Shown here in pieces: positions 1-9,534 of a DNA stretch of 64,000 bases. The notes under the pieces are model-generated. The model was not told where the DNA came from, made no database searches, and was given only the letters and a program-made list of their open reading frames with translations. A program made the translations under genes and the position numbers. Origin of the DNA: Changchengzhania lutea (GTDB lineage: Bacteria; Bacteroidota; Bacteroidia; Flavobacteriales; Flavobacteriaceae); NCBI RefSeq assembly GCF_006974145.1, contig NZ_CP039456.1, forward strand, positions 1,456,001 through 1,520,000, written 5' to 3'. Position 1 is the stretch's first letter. Each line of letters opens with the position of its first letter.

Positions 1-663
1 ATCTCCATATGGATACACCGAATATTGCCTTGAAAATCCAGTTTGTAAACTTAAAACCTTGGTATTTGGATAAAGGGTTTTCCAAATATCCCAAGTTGTT
101 TCTACAACATTTAATAATTTAGGTTTCTGTGAAATTAATTCCCCATTTACACATTCCAATCGTAATTGGGACCAATTACTATCTGTGCTTCTATCATACA
201 AAATCAAATTTGCATTGTACAGTAACCCTGAAACGCCAAAGGTTGTTTTAACACCATTTGATTCACTTTTCCATCCAAAAGCTGTTCCGGTTAACGGGCA
301 ATAATTTATAGTAACGGCGTTTCCGTTAATGTCATCATTAACAATTTCATGCCAATCCAAAATTTGATGGGGATAGGCTCTGGCTTCATTACCATCTACA
401 ATCCCAACAACTAAATCACTTGCGTTTATAAAATTCGCTTCACTGGCCGTAATAAATTGCGGATTATCTATAGACGGTATCCCGTCTTTGCCAGGACCAC
501 CATCTCTAACTTCCGAAACTGGAATTAACCAGTTTGGTGTATTATCACTTGAAGGGTTTCCATCGTTGTTGTTCGGGTTTGACTGAAAAGAATCATTCTC
601 ACCACTGCTGCTGCATGATGTAAAAAACAATAAAATCAATACATAAAAAACATTTTTTTTCAT
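1..663 (-). CDS. DUF3179 lipoprotein (C-terminus cut by window edge)
   Basis: The frame is open from an ATG at 663 to base 1, giving 221 residues with no stop, so the C-terminus lies outside the window. Residues 1-17 form a lipoprotein signal ending in FFTSC (Cys17), followed by a Ser/Asn-rich linker. The block YPHQILDWHEIVND, then YCPLTGTAFGW at about 121-131, is the hallmark of the DUF3179 family, whose function is not established. Its stop-side neighbour barrel gene ends only 3 bases upstream of this ATG, so the two are probably cotranscribed. An exported or membrane-anchored location is inferred from the signal; no enzymatic role can be assigned. Confidence 0.8.
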   Translation of the reverse strand, partial: MKKNVFYVLILLFFTSCSSSGENDSFQSNPNNNDGNPSSDNTPNWLIPVSEVRDGGPGKDGIPSIDNPQFITASEANFINASDLVVGIVDGNEARAYPHQILDWHEIVNDDINGNAVTINYCPLTGTAFGWKSESNGVKTTFGVSGLLYNANLILYDRSTDSNWSQLRLECVNGELISQKPKLLNVVETTWDIWKTLYPNTKVLSLQTGFSRQYSVYPYGD

Positions 664-666
664 AGC

Positions 667-1641
667 TTAAATATTTATTAGACCTAACTTAAGTCTGGGT
701 TTTATTCTATATAACAATCCTGTAGTAAGTCTATATGTTGGTGTTAACTGGGTGCCATCCACATGACTATAAAGTGGTAATTCCGCTTTTACTGAAAAAC
801 TTAAATTCGGAGAAAGTGCCATTGAAAAACTGGGTATTAAAAACACCCAATCCCCTCCCGTATTATCTAAATCAAAGCCATCAATTTTATCTTTTATGGC
901 ATTTCTATATTTAAAGGAAATACTTGTGTTAACTATGGTTTTTAAGAGTAAAAATTCATCAGAAAACCCCAAAAAGGCTTGAAATTCGTTTCCGAACTTG
1001 TAAGTTGAATTTTCTAAATAGGTGTTGTTTGTTCCTGTCCCTCGGTATGTAAACCTAGTGGAAAAGGTAAATGAAGGTCTAAAATCGAAGTTTTTTGATG
1101 ACGATAGCCAATAAATAACATCCCAAGCATTGCTGCCAGGTTGTAAATCGGCATTTAATGTAATGCCCTGATTGTTTTTTTTAGTTGATGATCCTAACGG
1201 TAGTTTTGCTCCCAACCCTAATGCAAAACTACTGGATGCGCCTAAAACCTTGTTAAAGTTATACTTCATTAAAATAACAGCATCCCCAACGCCTGAGGTT
1301 TTATCTAAATTTTGATTACCAAATTGTGTGATTTTTCTTCGTTGGCTAACCCAAGTGAATAATCCTTCCGCAGAAAGATGGTCGGTTATAGAATAACTCG
1401 TATTTAATAAAACAGAATGTGTTATTCGTAGTCTGGAATTATCATTTAATGTATTACTACCTTCATTTAAGGTGTTTAAATTATTATAATCATAAGATAA
1501 TCCGACTTGAAGCGTTCCTTTTTCATAATTAGGCAATCCTATATTATTTGAAAGAGGAATACCTCCTGAGCAACATGTCTGTGCGTTCACATTAAGAAAT
1601 AACAAAAGGACTATTAAGATAATGAAACGCTGTGGATACAT
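667..1641 (-). CDS. Putative outer-membrane beta-barrel protein with N-terminal CCSGG motif
   Basis: The 324-residue protein has a clear Sec signal (residues 1-20, hydrophobic core IILIVLLLFL, cut after NVNA). The mature N-terminus is QTCCSGGIPLS. The rest alternates polar and hydrophobic residues in many aromatic-rich strands and ends in a strand-like tail, as expected of an outer-membrane barrel. I recall similar flavobacterial proteins annotated as putative transporters or MetA-type barrels, but I cannot fix a family. It is the first gene of a two-gene unit with the DUF3179 lipoprotein (3-base gap). The paired cysteines at the mature N-terminus could bind metal or form a disulfide; that is inference. 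Confidence 0.6.
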   Translation of the reverse strand: MYPQRFIILIVLLLFLNVNAQTCCSGGIPLSNNIGLPNYEKGTLQVGLSYDYNNLNTLNEGSNTLNDNSRLRITHSVLLNTSYSITDHLSAEGLFTWVSQRRKITQFGNQNLDKTSGVGDAVILMKYNFNKVLGASSSFALGLGAKLPLGSSTKKNNQGITLNADLQPGSNAWDVIYWLSSSKNFDFRPSFTFSTRFTYRGTGTNNTYLENSTYKFGNEFQAFLGFSDEFLLLKTIVNTSISFKYRNAIKDKIDGFDLDNTGGDWVFLIPSFSMALSPNLSFSVKAELPLYSHVDGTQLTPTYRLTTGLLYRIKPRLKLGLINI

Positions 1642-1922
1642 ACGAACAAGTTTATAATAATGGTCGCATTAATTCCCACGCCTTACTAAAATTAACATTT
1701 ACGAGTGATTTTGTAAGCTATGTTATACCAAAACAGCCATTTCCCTCCCCTTTTTTAAAAACTGCGTCTAAAATGCACGCACTAAACCTAAAACCAGTTT
1801 ACCAAGTATCGCCTTTAATGATTTGAAATCGCGAGTTATGAGAAGCCTTAAAAAAGAACCTATTATATTTTCCTATAGCTCGTAGATTTATTTATATATT
1901 GCAGCAATAAAAGAATAGAAAT

Positions 1923-2354
1923 ATGTCATTTGCAGATTTATTTGATAGTGGATTTAAAAAACGTAATGAAGATCATTTTGCATCTATTGTGCGTGTCGCC
2001 ATGGATGATGGAATTATTTCTGAGGCAGAAAAGGATTTCTTAGATCGTTTAGCACGCAATTTGAGTATTGGTGAGAATGATTATAAGATTATTTTAAAGG
2101 ATTACAAATCACATCCTATAAATCCTCCACATTCTTATGATATACGTTTAGAACGTTTATACGATTTAGCACGAATGGTTTATGTGGATCATATTGAAGG
2201 GGATGATGAAAGAGCGATATTAACAAAAGTGTCTGTAGGCCTAGGGTTTCGTCCTGATAATGTAAAATATGTGGTTGACAAGGCTTTGACTTTGGTGAGC
2301 AACGGTGTAGATTTAGACACCTTCATTAATGAAATAAAAAATATGAATAGGTAA
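1923..2354 (+). CDS. TerB-like helical protein
   Basis: This 143-residue acidic, all-helical soluble protein has the TerB-fold pattern: an N-terminal helix followed by VRVAMDDGIISEAEKDFLDRLA, a paired Asp/Glu-rich loop, then a second similar unit around VYVDHIEGDDERAIL. TerB-like domains occur in tellurite-resistance operons and also as stand-alone proteins of unknown function. No other ter genes are nearby, so resistance cannot be claimed. The ATG at 1923 follows an AT-rich leader, and a hairpin terminator lies directly downstream. It converges with tex. Confidence 0.65.
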   Translation: MSFADLFDSGFKKRNEDHFASIVRVAMDDGIISEAEKDFLDRLARNLSIGENDYKIILKDYKSHPINPPHSYDIRLERLYDLARMVYVDHIEGDDERAILTKVSVGLGFRPDNVKYVVDKALTLVSNGVDLDTFINEIKNMNR

Positions 2355-2375
2355 ATTTTTTACTTATTGAGATAT

Positions 2376-2404
2376 AAGAGCGAACTATTGGGCTCGCTTT
2401 TTTA
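2376..2404 (+). terminator. Rho-independent terminator after the TerB-like gene
   Basis: AAGAGCGA pairs with TCGCTTTT (one G-U pair) across a 10-base loop and is followed by a T run. It lies between the convergent TerB-like gene and tex; the T tract runs into the tex stop. Confidence 0.7.
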
Positions 2405-4528
2405 TTTGTGTAGTTTTAATTGAATACGCTTTCGCGGAATATCTACCTCGAGCACTTTAACTATAATTTGCTGATGCAGGCTCACGTGTGCATTTACATC
2501 TTTAACGAAGGAATCTGATAAATTTGAAACGTGAATTAGTCCGCTTTCCTTAATACCTACATCAACAAAACATCCAAAATTGGTGATATTATTTACAATG
2601 CCCGGTAGGAGCTGACCCGCTCTTAAATCGTTGATGCTTTTTATATTTTGATTAAAGGTGAACACTTTGGCTTGCTCACGGATATCTAAACCCGGTTTCT
2701 CTAATTCTGAAACGATATCTTGAAGTGTTGGTAGGCCTACTGAATTTGTACAATACTTTTTTAAGTCTATTTTTTCAAGTAAAACAGCGTTTCCAATTAA
2801 ATCGTTAACAGATGCATCGATGTCTTTTGCCATTTTATTTACTATAGCATAACGCTCTGGATGCACTGCCGAATCATCCAATGGATTTTCCGCGTCTTTA
2901 ATTCTTAAAAAGGCAGCGCCTTGCTCAAAAGCTTTTTCGCCTAATCGCGGCACCTTTTTAATGCCCTTTCTAGACATAAATGCGCCATGTTCATTTCGGT
3001 AATTAAAAATGTTTTCAGCCAGTTTTGTTCCAATTCCTGAAACATAACTTAACAAGGGCTTACTCGCCGTATTGATATTGACACCTACAGAATTGACACA
3101 GTTTTCAACCACCACATCCAGCTGCTTTTGCAATTTGGTTTGATCGACATCGTGCTGATATTGCCCAACACCAATCGATTTCGCGTCTATTTTTACCAAT
3201 TCGGCTAAGGGGTCTTGCAAACGTCTACCAATAGATACGGCTCCGCGAACCGTGACATCGTAATTTGGGAATTCTTCACGAGCAATTTTTGATGCCGAAT
3301 AAATACTGGCGCCTGCCTCACTCACCACAAACATTTGTATCTCATTTTTAAAATGCACTTTTCTAATAAGGGCTTCGGTTTCCCGTGATGCCGTTCCGTT
3401 ACCAATAGCAATGGCTTCAATTTTATAAGCATCGCAAAGCGAACTTATTTTTTTTATCGCTCCGATACTGTCATTTTTTGGTGGATGTGGGTAAATGGTT
3501 TCATTATACTTCAATTGGCCTTGTGCATCTAAACATACCACTTTACAACCCGTCCTGAATCCTGGATCAATTGCCAGAACGCGTTTTTCTCCCAGTGGAG
3601 AACCCAGTAACAACTGCTTTAGATTTTTGGCAAATACAGTAATGGCTGCTTCATCGGCCTTATCTTTTGCTATTTGTAACGCTTCATTACTTAACGATGG
3701 CAATAATAGTCGTTTATACGCATCGTTTACGGCAACTCTTATCTGTTCTGCACAGGCGTTATGACTTCTAATTATTCTATTTTCAATCTTATCTATGGCA
3801 CGTTCATCATCAATTGTAATTTTGACACGAATGAAGTTTTCTTTTTCAGCTCTTAAAATAGCCAACAACCGGTGTGATGGGATTCGACTTAAAGCTTCTT
3901 CCCAATCAAAATAATCTCTAAATTTTTGAGCCTTTTCATCATCCGCTTTTGTTTTTATCACTTTCGTGGAAATCATAGCGAAACGTTCTAATTGCTGACG
4001 TATATTATTTCTAATATCTGTGCGCTCGTTTACCCATTCGGCAATAATATGGAGCGCGCCTTCTAAGGCGTCTTCTGTAGTTGCTACCTCGCCCCTCACA
4101 TATTTTAAGGCTAGGGATTCCATATCATTTGCATTTTGGATCATGATCATTTTTGCCAAAGGTTCCAAGCCGTTTTGTCTTGCTTTTTCGGCTTTGGTTT
4201 TTCGGCTTTTCTTATAAGGCAAGTATAGATCTTCAAGGGTCGTTAAATCTTGAGCACTCATTATTTTTTTTTCTAATTCGGGGGTAAAAACGTCTTGTTC
4301 TATTAAGGCTTTTACAATAGTGCTTCGTCGCTTTTCTAAGGTTTCAAACGCTTCTTTATATTTTACAATATCACCAATTTGAACTTCATCTAGATTTCCA
4401 GTTCGTTCTTTTCTGTAGCGGGATATAAAAGGAATGGTACAATCTTGATTTAACAAATCTATAGTGTTCTTTACAGATTCTTCTGAAAGTTGTGTATTCA
4501 AAATTATATAGGCAATTTGGTCTATCAT
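2402..4528 (-). CDS. tex: Tex family RNA-binding transcription accessory protein
   Basis: The 708-residue protein has the full Tex architecture: the N-terminal helical Tex_N region (PFISRYRKERTGNLDEVQ), a YqgF/RuvC-like domain near the middle (VLAIDPGFRTGCKV), a helix-hairpin-helix region (VSGIGTKLAENIFNYR), and a C-terminal S1 domain (GIVNNITNFGCFVDVG to the end). Tex binds nucleic acid and is linked to transcription and RNA turnover. The frame can be extended three codons to a TTG at 4537, but I prefer the ATG at 4528, giving the usual start MIDQIAYI. It appears to be a single gene, with a long palindromic repeat upstream. Confidence 0.93.
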   Translation of the reverse strand: MIDQIAYIILNTQLSEESVKNTIDLLNQDCTIPFISRYRKERTGNLDEVQIGDIVKYKEAFETLEKRRSTIVKALIEQDVFTPELEKKIMSAQDLTTLEDLYLPYKKSRKTKAEKARQNGLEPLAKMIMIQNANDMESLALKYVRGEVATTEDALEGALHIIAEWVNERTDIRNNIRQQLERFAMISTKVIKTKADDEKAQKFRDYFDWEEALSRIPSHRLLAILRAEKENFIRVKITIDDERAIDKIENRIIRSHNACAEQIRVAVNDAYKRLLLPSLSNEALQIAKDKADEAAITVFAKNLKQLLLGSPLGEKRVLAIDPGFRTGCKVVCLDAQGQLKYNETIYPHPPKNDSIGAIKKISSLCDAYKIEAIAIGNGTASRETEALIRKVHFKNEIQMFVVSEAGASIYSASKIAREEFPNYDVTVRGAVSIGRRLQDPLAELVKIDAKSIGVGQYQHDVDQTKLQKQLDVVVENCVNSVGVNINTASKPLLSYVSGIGTKLAENIFNYRNEHGAFMSRKGIKKVPRLGEKAFEQGAAFLRIKDAENPLDDSAVHPERYAIVNKMAKDIDASVNDLIGNAVLLEKIDLKKYCTNSVGLPTLQDIVSELEKPGLDIREQAKVFTFNQNIKSINDLRAGQLLPGIVNNITNFGCFVDVGIKESGLIHVSNLSDSFVKDVNAHVSLHQQIIVKVLEVDIPRKRIQLKLHK

Positions 4529-4578
4529 ATGAATCAAAAAAATATTAAAGCGAATGTAATAAAGTTCCTTTTAAATTT

Positions 4579-4741
4579 TGAAGTGGTTTAAACTTTTTTG
4601 ATTGAAGCGAAAAATAGCTATTTTTTATTCATTTTAAAGACTTTTTTGCACTTCATAGCAGGGCTACGAAGTAATAAAAAGGCGAAAAAGGGGTGAAAAG
4701 GAGCCTTTTGCAGCCAATTGAAAAAAGTTTAAACCACTTCA
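4579..4741. repeat. Long imperfect palindrome (about 163 bp)
   Basis: The first 20 bases, GAAGTGGTTTAAACTTTTTT, are matched by their exact reverse complement at the end (about 4722-4741). The centre has a second strong hairpin, ACTTCATAGC / GCTACGAAGT (one G-U pair) with a 3-base loop. The flanks between are also loosely complementary. It lies between the tex start and the ompA terminator, with no open frame inside. The ends plus centre resemble a non-autonomous mobile palindromic unit, but no second copy is present in this window. Confidence 0.7.
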
Positions 4742-4751
4742 TTAAGAAAAC

Positions 4752-4786
4752 AAAAAAGTCTAATCATTAAGATTAGACTTTTTTTT
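4752..4786 (-). terminator. Terminator of the OmpA/lipocalin operon
   Basis: AAAAAAGTCTAATC and GATTAGACTTTTTT form a near-perfect 14-bp stem with a 5-base loop. The A and T tracts on either side allow it to work in both directions. It lies 3' of the ompA-like gene on the minus strand. Confidence 0.88.
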
Positions 4787-4819
4787 GATATTTATTTAAT
4801 GAAGGTTAGTTGCTCTGTT

Positions 4820-5524
4820 TTAATTTCCAGATTCTTGCTTAGCATCTTCTACCATCTTTTCATTTGGAAGAATGGCTACATTAACACGTCTATTCTTCGC
4901 ACGTCCTTCAGCAGTAGAGTTATCATGCATAGGTTGTGTTTCTCCAAACCAGTTGGTTGTGAATCTGCCACTGCTCAATCCTTTATCTGTAAGATAATGT
5001 GTTACAGCGTTTGCTCTATTTTTAGACAAAGTCATGTTATAATCAGCATCTCCAGCACTGTCTGTATGCCCAACGACTAAAATATTTGTATCCGGATATT
5101 CTTTAAACACGCCAGCCAACTTGTTTAAAGTGGTTTGTGAAGCTTCATTAACGTTGTATTTATTCGTTGCGAAATACACGCCACTACCTTCGTCAAAAGT
5201 CACTACAATACCATCGTCTACACGCTCTACTTTAGCACCTGGAATCTCTTCTTCTATTTGTTGCGCTTGCTTGTCCATTTTCTTACCGATCAATACGCCG
5301 GCAGTTCCACCAACAACCCCGCCAATAACAGCTCCTAATTCGCCATTACCACCTTTTCCAACATTATTGCCAATTATAGCACCTAAAACTGCACCACCTG
5401 CAGCACCAATAACAGCGCCTTTTTGTTTATTATTCGCATTTTCCACTGATTTACAATTGGTAAAACTAAGTACCAGTATTAATGCCAAAAATGGCATTCC
5501 GATTTTATTTAAGATTGTTTTCAT
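4820..5524 (-). CDS. OmpA-family lipoprotein with glycine zipper
   Basis: The 234-residue protein has a lipoprotein signal ending at Cys24 (LSFTNC). A glycine-zipper stretch follows (about 36-82, repeated GAxxGAxxG and GGVVGGTAG), then an OmpA-like peptidoglycan-binding domain (about 110-225) with GHTDSAGDADYN and AKNRRVNV. It probably links the outer membrane to the cell wall. It follows the lipocalin-like lipoprotein gene by 5 bases and is followed by a strong terminator, so the two form an operon. The glycine zipper before an OmpA domain is common in YiaD-like proteins. Confidence 0.88.
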   Translation of the reverse strand: MKTILNKIGMPFLALILVLSFTNCKSVENANNKQKGAVIGAAGGAVLGAIIGNNVGKGGNGELGAVIGGVVGGTAGVLIGKKMDKQAQQIEEEIPGAKVERVDDGIVVTFDEGSGVYFATNKYNVNEASQTTLNKLAGVFKEYPDTNILVVGHTDSAGDADYNMTLSKNRANAVTHYLTDKGLSSGRFTTNWFGETQPMHDNSTAEGRAKNRRVNVAILPNEKMVEDAKQESGN

Positions 5525-5529
5525 TGTTT

Positions 5530-6006
5530 TTAAAGTTTTGTAAAGTTCATGTTAATTATAAAGGGCGTGCCATCAACAGTTACGGTTTGTTGCCATTGCA
5601 TAATGGATTCTGTAAGGACCGTTAATTTTAATCTGAACCCTTGATTGGTTTCCGATTTCCCTTTTTCATTGGTTGGTTTCAATAAGAAGTTAAATGTACC
5701 CGAAGCTTCGTCTACTTCTAATATGGTGAAATTAAAATTTCTATCACCAGTTGCACAAGCACTATCTGTTATGGAATAGATTCCTGTATTATTGTTAGGA
5801 ATGAACTGCCAGGTACTGTTTTCAAAGCATTCTTTTGAAACATCGTTCAACAACGTCACATTATATGATCCTGTTTTACTATAATCAATTGAATTCAATG
5901 TCCAGTTTCCTTTAAGGACTTTTTTCGATTCTCTAACGGTTTTAGATGTACCGCACGATGCTAGCGATATGGCTAACAATAAAAATAAAATTTGGAGTTT
6001 TTTCAT
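5530..6006 (-). CDS. Lipocalin-like lipoprotein
   Basis: The 158-residue protein has a lipoprotein signal with the lipobox ISLASC (Cys18). The mature part begins with LKGNWTLNSIDYSKTG and continues as beta-rich segments ending in VDGTPFIINMNFTKL, the pattern of small lipocalin-like proteins of Bacteroidota. Ligand and role are unknown. It is first in a two-gene operon with the OmpA lipoprotein. A -7 box lies about 20 bases upstream. Confidence 0.75.
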   Translation of the reverse strand: MKKLQILFLLLAISLASCGTSKTVRESKKVLKGNWTLNSIDYSKTGSYNVTLLNDVSKECFENSTWQFIPNNNTGIYSITDSACATGDRNFNFTILEVDEASGTFNFLLKPTNEKGKSETNQGFRLKLTVLTESIMQWQQTVTVDGTPFIINMNFTKL

Positions 6007-6024
6007 AATATTAAATATTTAAAG

Positions 6025-6032
6025 CAAACATA
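6025..6032 (-). promoter_or_regulatory. Bacteroidota -7 promoter element for the lipocalin/OmpA operon
   Basis: On the minus strand this reads TATGTTTG, matching TAnnTTTG, and sits 19 bases from the ATG at 6006. I did not find a convincing -33 box. Confidence 0.5.
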
Positions 6033-6131
6033 CTCTATAATAACTTACCTATATGACTCAAACCGTTTAATGTTTAATGCATTTAGCTTGTAGTGATTAT
6101 ACTAGCCAGTTCCTACTGTGCTGTGAAAGTC

Positions 6132-8231
6132 TTAACTGATATGTAAACCATTATTTACGTTGGCATCATCTGGGTTTACAAATACTAATTTACCCTCAGC
6201 GGATTCTGTCATTAAAATCATGCCTTGACTTTCAACGCCTCTCAAATCTCTCGGTGCCAAATTTACAAGTACCGTTACCTTTTTTCCTATGACTTCTTCA
6301 GCAGTAAAACTTTCGGCAATTCCAGATACAATAGTGCGAACATCTATGCCCGTGTCTACTTTTAAGACCAAAAGCTTTTTGGTTTTCGGCATTTTTTCGG
6401 CTTCTAAAATAGTGCCTACCCTAATATCCAGTTTTGTGAAATCGTCAAAAGTGATGGTGTCTTTTTGTGGCTCCACGACTTTATTAGCTGCTTCATTGAC
6501 TTTTTTACTAGCAATTAATTTATCCAATTGTTTCTGAATCGTTTCATCTTCAATTTTAGAAAACAGAAATTCAGCCTTTCCAATTTGGTGACCCGCTGGA
6601 ATAAGAATGTCTTTTGTAACCATATCGTACCAAGGCATTGCTTCTACAAATGCGTCATGCTTTTCGTTTGCATCATTGCCGTTCTGTTTTAAATTAAGTA
6701 TGCCTCTTAGTTTTTCAGAAGTAAATGGTAAAAAGGGCTCGCTCAATGTTGCTAGAGCTGATGCAATTTGAAGGGCAACATACATGATGGTTTTTGTGCG
6801 TGCTTCGTCTAGCTTGATGACTTTCCAGGGCTCTTCATCTGCTAGGTATTTGTTTCCTAATCGCGCCAAATTCATGAGCTCTTGCCCAGCCTCCCTAAAA
6901 CGATAACGCTCTATGGAACTTGAAATAACATTTGGAAATGCTTTAACCGTTGCTAAAGTAGTTTTATCTATGTCTAAAAATACTGAAGGTTCTGGAATAA
7001 TGCCTTCATAATATTTATTGGTTAAAACAACCACCCGATTAATGAAATTCCCAAAAATGGCAACCAATTCATTATTATTACGGGCTTGAAAATCTTTCCA
7101 AGTAAAATCATTATCCTTAGTTTCTGGAGCATTTGCAGTAAGTGCGTAGCGTAAAACATCTTGCTGATTTGGAAAATCCTCTAAATATTCAGGTAACCAA
7201 ACCGCCCAATTTTTAGAAGTTGATAATTTGTTTCCTTCTAAGTTTAAAAATTCGTTGGCCGGTACGTTTTCCGGTAAAATATACGACCCTTCACTTTTTA
7301 ACATCGCTGGGAAAATGATACAATGAAATACGATATTGTCTTTCCCAATGAAGTGCACTAATTTGGTATCCTTATCTTTCCAATACGGCTCCCAGTCTTT
7401 CCCTTCTCGTTCTGCCCACTCCTTGGTAGATGATATATAACCAATAGGCGCATCGAACCAGACGTAGAGGACTTTGCCTTCGCCGCCTTCAACAGGAACG
7501 GGGATGCCCCAATCTAAATCGCGAGTTACGGCACGAGGACGCAAACCATCATCAATCCAAGATTTAACTTGTCCGTAAACATTGGGTTTCCAATCTTTCT
7601 TATGACCTTTTAAAATCCATTCTTTTAAAAAATCCTCATGTTTATCTAAAGGCAAAAACCAGTGTTTTGTTTCTTTTAATGTTGGTACATTACCTGTAAT
7701 GGCAGACTTTGGGTTGATTAAATCTGTCGCGTTATGGCTGGTTCCGCAATTTTCACATTGATCGCCATAACTTTCTTCATAGCCACATTTTGGGCAGGTA
7801 CCCACAATAAAACGGTCGGCCAAAAACTGATTGGCCTCCGCATCATAAAATTGCTCTGTGGTTTCTTCAGTGAATTCGCCCTTGTCATACAGCGTCTTAA
7901 AAAACTCTGATGCGGTGTCGTGATGGATTTTTGCCGAAGTTCGCGAATAATTATCGAAGGTAATTCCAAAATCCTCAAAAGACTGCTTGATAATAGCGTG
8001 GTATTTATCGACAATATCTTGGGGCGACACGCCCTCTTTTTTCGCTTTAATGGTTATAGGCACACCATGCTCGTCACTTCCGCAAATAAAAACGACATCA
8101 TTTCCTGTCAAACGCAAATAGCGTGCGTAAATATCCGCAGGCACATAAACCCCGGCCAAATGCCCAATATGTATGGGTCCATTAGTATAAGGCAATGCTG
8201 CAGTGATGGTATATCTTTTAGGTTTGTTCAT
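6132..8231 (-). CDS. metG: Methionyl-tRNA synthetase
   Basis: The 699-residue class I synthetase charges tRNA-Met. The HIGH signature is in [16 protein letters not shown] near the N-terminus. The four-cysteine zinc knuckle is [18 protein letters not shown]. The KMSKS loop appears as [12 protein letters not shown], the form common in this phylum. The C-terminal part from about residue 590 ([20 protein letters not shown]) is the tRNA-binding EMAP/Trbp111-type domain. A TTG one codon upstream extends the frame, but the ATG at 8231 ([14 protein letters not shown]) fits the family. It stands alone. Confidence 0.96.
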   Translation of the reverse strand: MNKPKRYTITAALPYTNGPIHIGHLAGVYVPADIYARYLRLTGNDVVFICGSDEHGVPITIKAKKEGVSPQDIVDKYHAIIKQSFEDFGITFDNYSRTSAKIHHDTASEFFKTLYDKGEFTEETTEQFYDAEANQFLADRFIVGTCPKCGYEESYGDQCENCGTSHNATDLINPKSAITGNVPTLKETKHWFLPLDKHEDFLKEWILKGHKKDWKPNVYGQVKSWIDDGLRPRAVTRDLDWGIPVPVEGGEGKVLYVWFDAPIGYISSTKEWAEREGKDWEPYWKDKDTKLVHFIGKDNIVFHCIIFPAMLKSEGSYILPENVPANEFLNLEGNKLSTSKNWAVWLPEYLEDFPNQQDVLRYALTANAPETKDNDFTWKDFQARNNNELVAIFGNFINRVVVLTNKYYEGIIPEPSVFLDIDKTTLATVKAFPNVISSSIERYRFREAGQELMNLARLGNKYLADEEPWKVIKLDEARTKTIMYVALQIASALATLSEPFLPFTSEKLRGILNLKQNGNDANEKHDAFVEAMPWYDMVTKDILIPAGHQIGKAEFLFSKIEDETIQKQLDKLIASKKVNEAANKVVEPQKDTITFDDFTKLDIRVGTILEAEKMPKTKKLLVLKVDTGIDVRTIVSGIAESFTAEEVIGKKVTVLVNLAPRDLRGVESQGMILMTESAEGKLVFVNPDDANVNNGLHIS

Positions 8232-8255
8232 CAATATGAAAATTAAATTTTACGT

Positions 8256-8345
8256 CATTGCTAAGGCGGTACAACTGTGGCAATCCTATGAATTGAAGTT
8301 CAAATACAACAGATTCCTGAGCTTCGCTCTAAATAACGTATTATT
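8256..8345. repeat. Possible degenerate palindromic repeat
   Basis: The intergenic stretch starts ACGTCATTGCTAAGGC and carries GGCAATCC and AACAGATTCCTGAGCTTCGC pieces. It resembles a decayed copy of a REP-like family I associate with flavobacteria (CGTCATTGCGAGG...). Pairing is weak, so the call rests on resemblance only. Confidence 0.3.
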
Positions 8346-8405
8346 TTGAAGCCGTAAAAGTACACATTTTGAAAAGGATTTAGAAAAAAAATGTACATTT
8401 ACGGT

Positions 8406-9422
8406 ATGTCAAAAATCACACACATCCTATTCATTTTCTGTGTTGTTTTCTTCTTTGGAAGACCAACGCTTTTATCTCAAAATAATCACTCAAAAAACGC
8501 TAATATTTTGATACAACCTCCCTATTTAAAAGCCGGCGACACCGTGGCTATTGTAGCACCTTCCGGTGTTTTAAAAAACAGAACGAAAGAGGTAGAACAA
8601 GCTAAAACCCTTTTAAAAAGTTGGGGCTTGGAAGTCGTGTTGGGTGCGCATGTTTTTAGTAAAGATGATCATTTTGCAGGCACCGACAACGAACGTTGTG
8701 AGGATTTTCAAAACGCCTTAGACGATTCAAAAATCAGTGCGATCTGGTGTGCCCGTGGCGGTTACGGTACGGTGCGCATATTAGATAAATTGAATTATTC
8801 AAAATTTAAGCAAAATCCAAAATGGATTATTGGCTACTCTGATATTACCGCGCTTCATAATCAAATTCATAATAATGGCTACCAAAGTATTCATGCCTTA
8901 ATGTGCACCAGTTTACAAGATGATTTAAGTACAATCGAAAACACCGTTTCTTCCTTTAAAGATGCTATTTTTGGAAAACCGATGCATTATACTTTAAAAG
9001 GATCTGAATATAATAAAGTAGGGGCAGTTACAGCGCCTTTGATTGGTGGAAATTTAACGATGTTACACACCATGTTAGGGTCTGAGACAAGTATTGATAC
9101 TTCAGGAAAAATTCTTTTTATTGAAGAAATTGGCGAGTACAAATACCATATTGATCGTATGCTTCAAAGCCTAAAGCGTGCTGGCTATTTTGATAATTGC
9201 CAAGGCGTTTTGGTAGGCGATATGAGTAAATTGAGAAAGAACACCACCCTTTGGGGAACTTCTGTTGAACAATTGATTCTAGATGCGTTGGCAGATTATA
9301 ATTTTCCGATTGCGTTTAATATGCCCGCGGGACATGAAAAAGATAATCGTGCCATGATATTGGGTAGGACTGTTAAGCTGATAGTGGGCAAGGAGCAGTC
9401 TACAGTCGTTTTTCAAAACTAA
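8406..9422 (+). CDS. LD-carboxypeptidase (peptidase S66, LdcA type)
   Basis: The family cleaves the terminal D-Ala from muropeptide tetrapeptides during wall recycling. The exported form has a signal (SKITHILFIFCVVFFFG) followed by ILIQPPYLKAGDTVAIVAPSG. Motifs are ARGGYGTVRIL, the nucleophile Ser in IIGYSDITAL, the Glu in FIEEIGEYKYHIDRML and the His in MPAGHEKDNRAMILG, which together make the S66 Ser-Glu-His set. Length (about 338 residues) is normal for a secreted member. An in-frame ATG at 8391 adds MYIYG, but starting at 8406 gives a better signal peptide. Decayed DNA follows downstream. Confidence 0.9.
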   Translation: MSKITHILFIFCVVFFFGRPTLLSQNNHSKNANILIQPPYLKAGDTVAIVAPSGVLKNRTKEVEQAKTLLKSWGLEVVLGAHVFSKDDHFAGTDNERCEDFQNALDDSKISAIWCARGGYGTVRILDKLNYSKFKQNPKWIIGYSDITALHNQIHNNGYQSIHALMCTSLQDDLSTIENTVSSFKDAIFGKPMHYTLKGSEYNKVGAVTAPLIGGNLTMLHTMLGSETSIDTSGKILFIEEIGEYKYHIDRMLQSLKRAGYFDNCQGVLVGDMSKLRKNTTLWGTSVEQLILDALADYNFPIAFNMPAGHEKDNRAMILGRTVKLIVGKEQSTVVFQN

Positions 9423-9437
9423 ATGGTCTAATTTCTT

Positions 9438-9533
9438 TTAATTGAATTTTAAGGTAATCTCAAATTCAATAGCATCAGAAATAATATCATCTCTAATACC
9501 ACCAAACAACCCTTTCGACTTATATTTAACCAT
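9438..9533 (-). pseudogene. C-terminal remnant, possibly of a YceI-like protein
   Basis: A minus-strand fragment of 31 codons reads VKYKSKGLFGGIRDDIISDA and ends FEITLKFN at a stop. The pattern (tyrosine-serine turn, phenylalanine, glycine, aspartates, then alternating strand) resembles the last two strands of YceI-family proteins. There is no proper upstream gene body: it abuts a DUF1569 remnant. The family call is tentative. Confidence 0.3.
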
Positions 9534-9534
9534 T

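Noticed and set aside
1632-1826. A 64-codon plus-strand frame overlapping the start of the barrel gene
   Set aside because: No recognisable protein, no promoter, and it begins inside the opposite gene; it is best seen as the leader region of the minus-strand operon.
5121-5543. A Pro/Ala-rich 140-codon frame opposite the OmpA lipoprotein
   Set aside because: It mirrors the glycine-zipper codons of the real gene on the minus strand.
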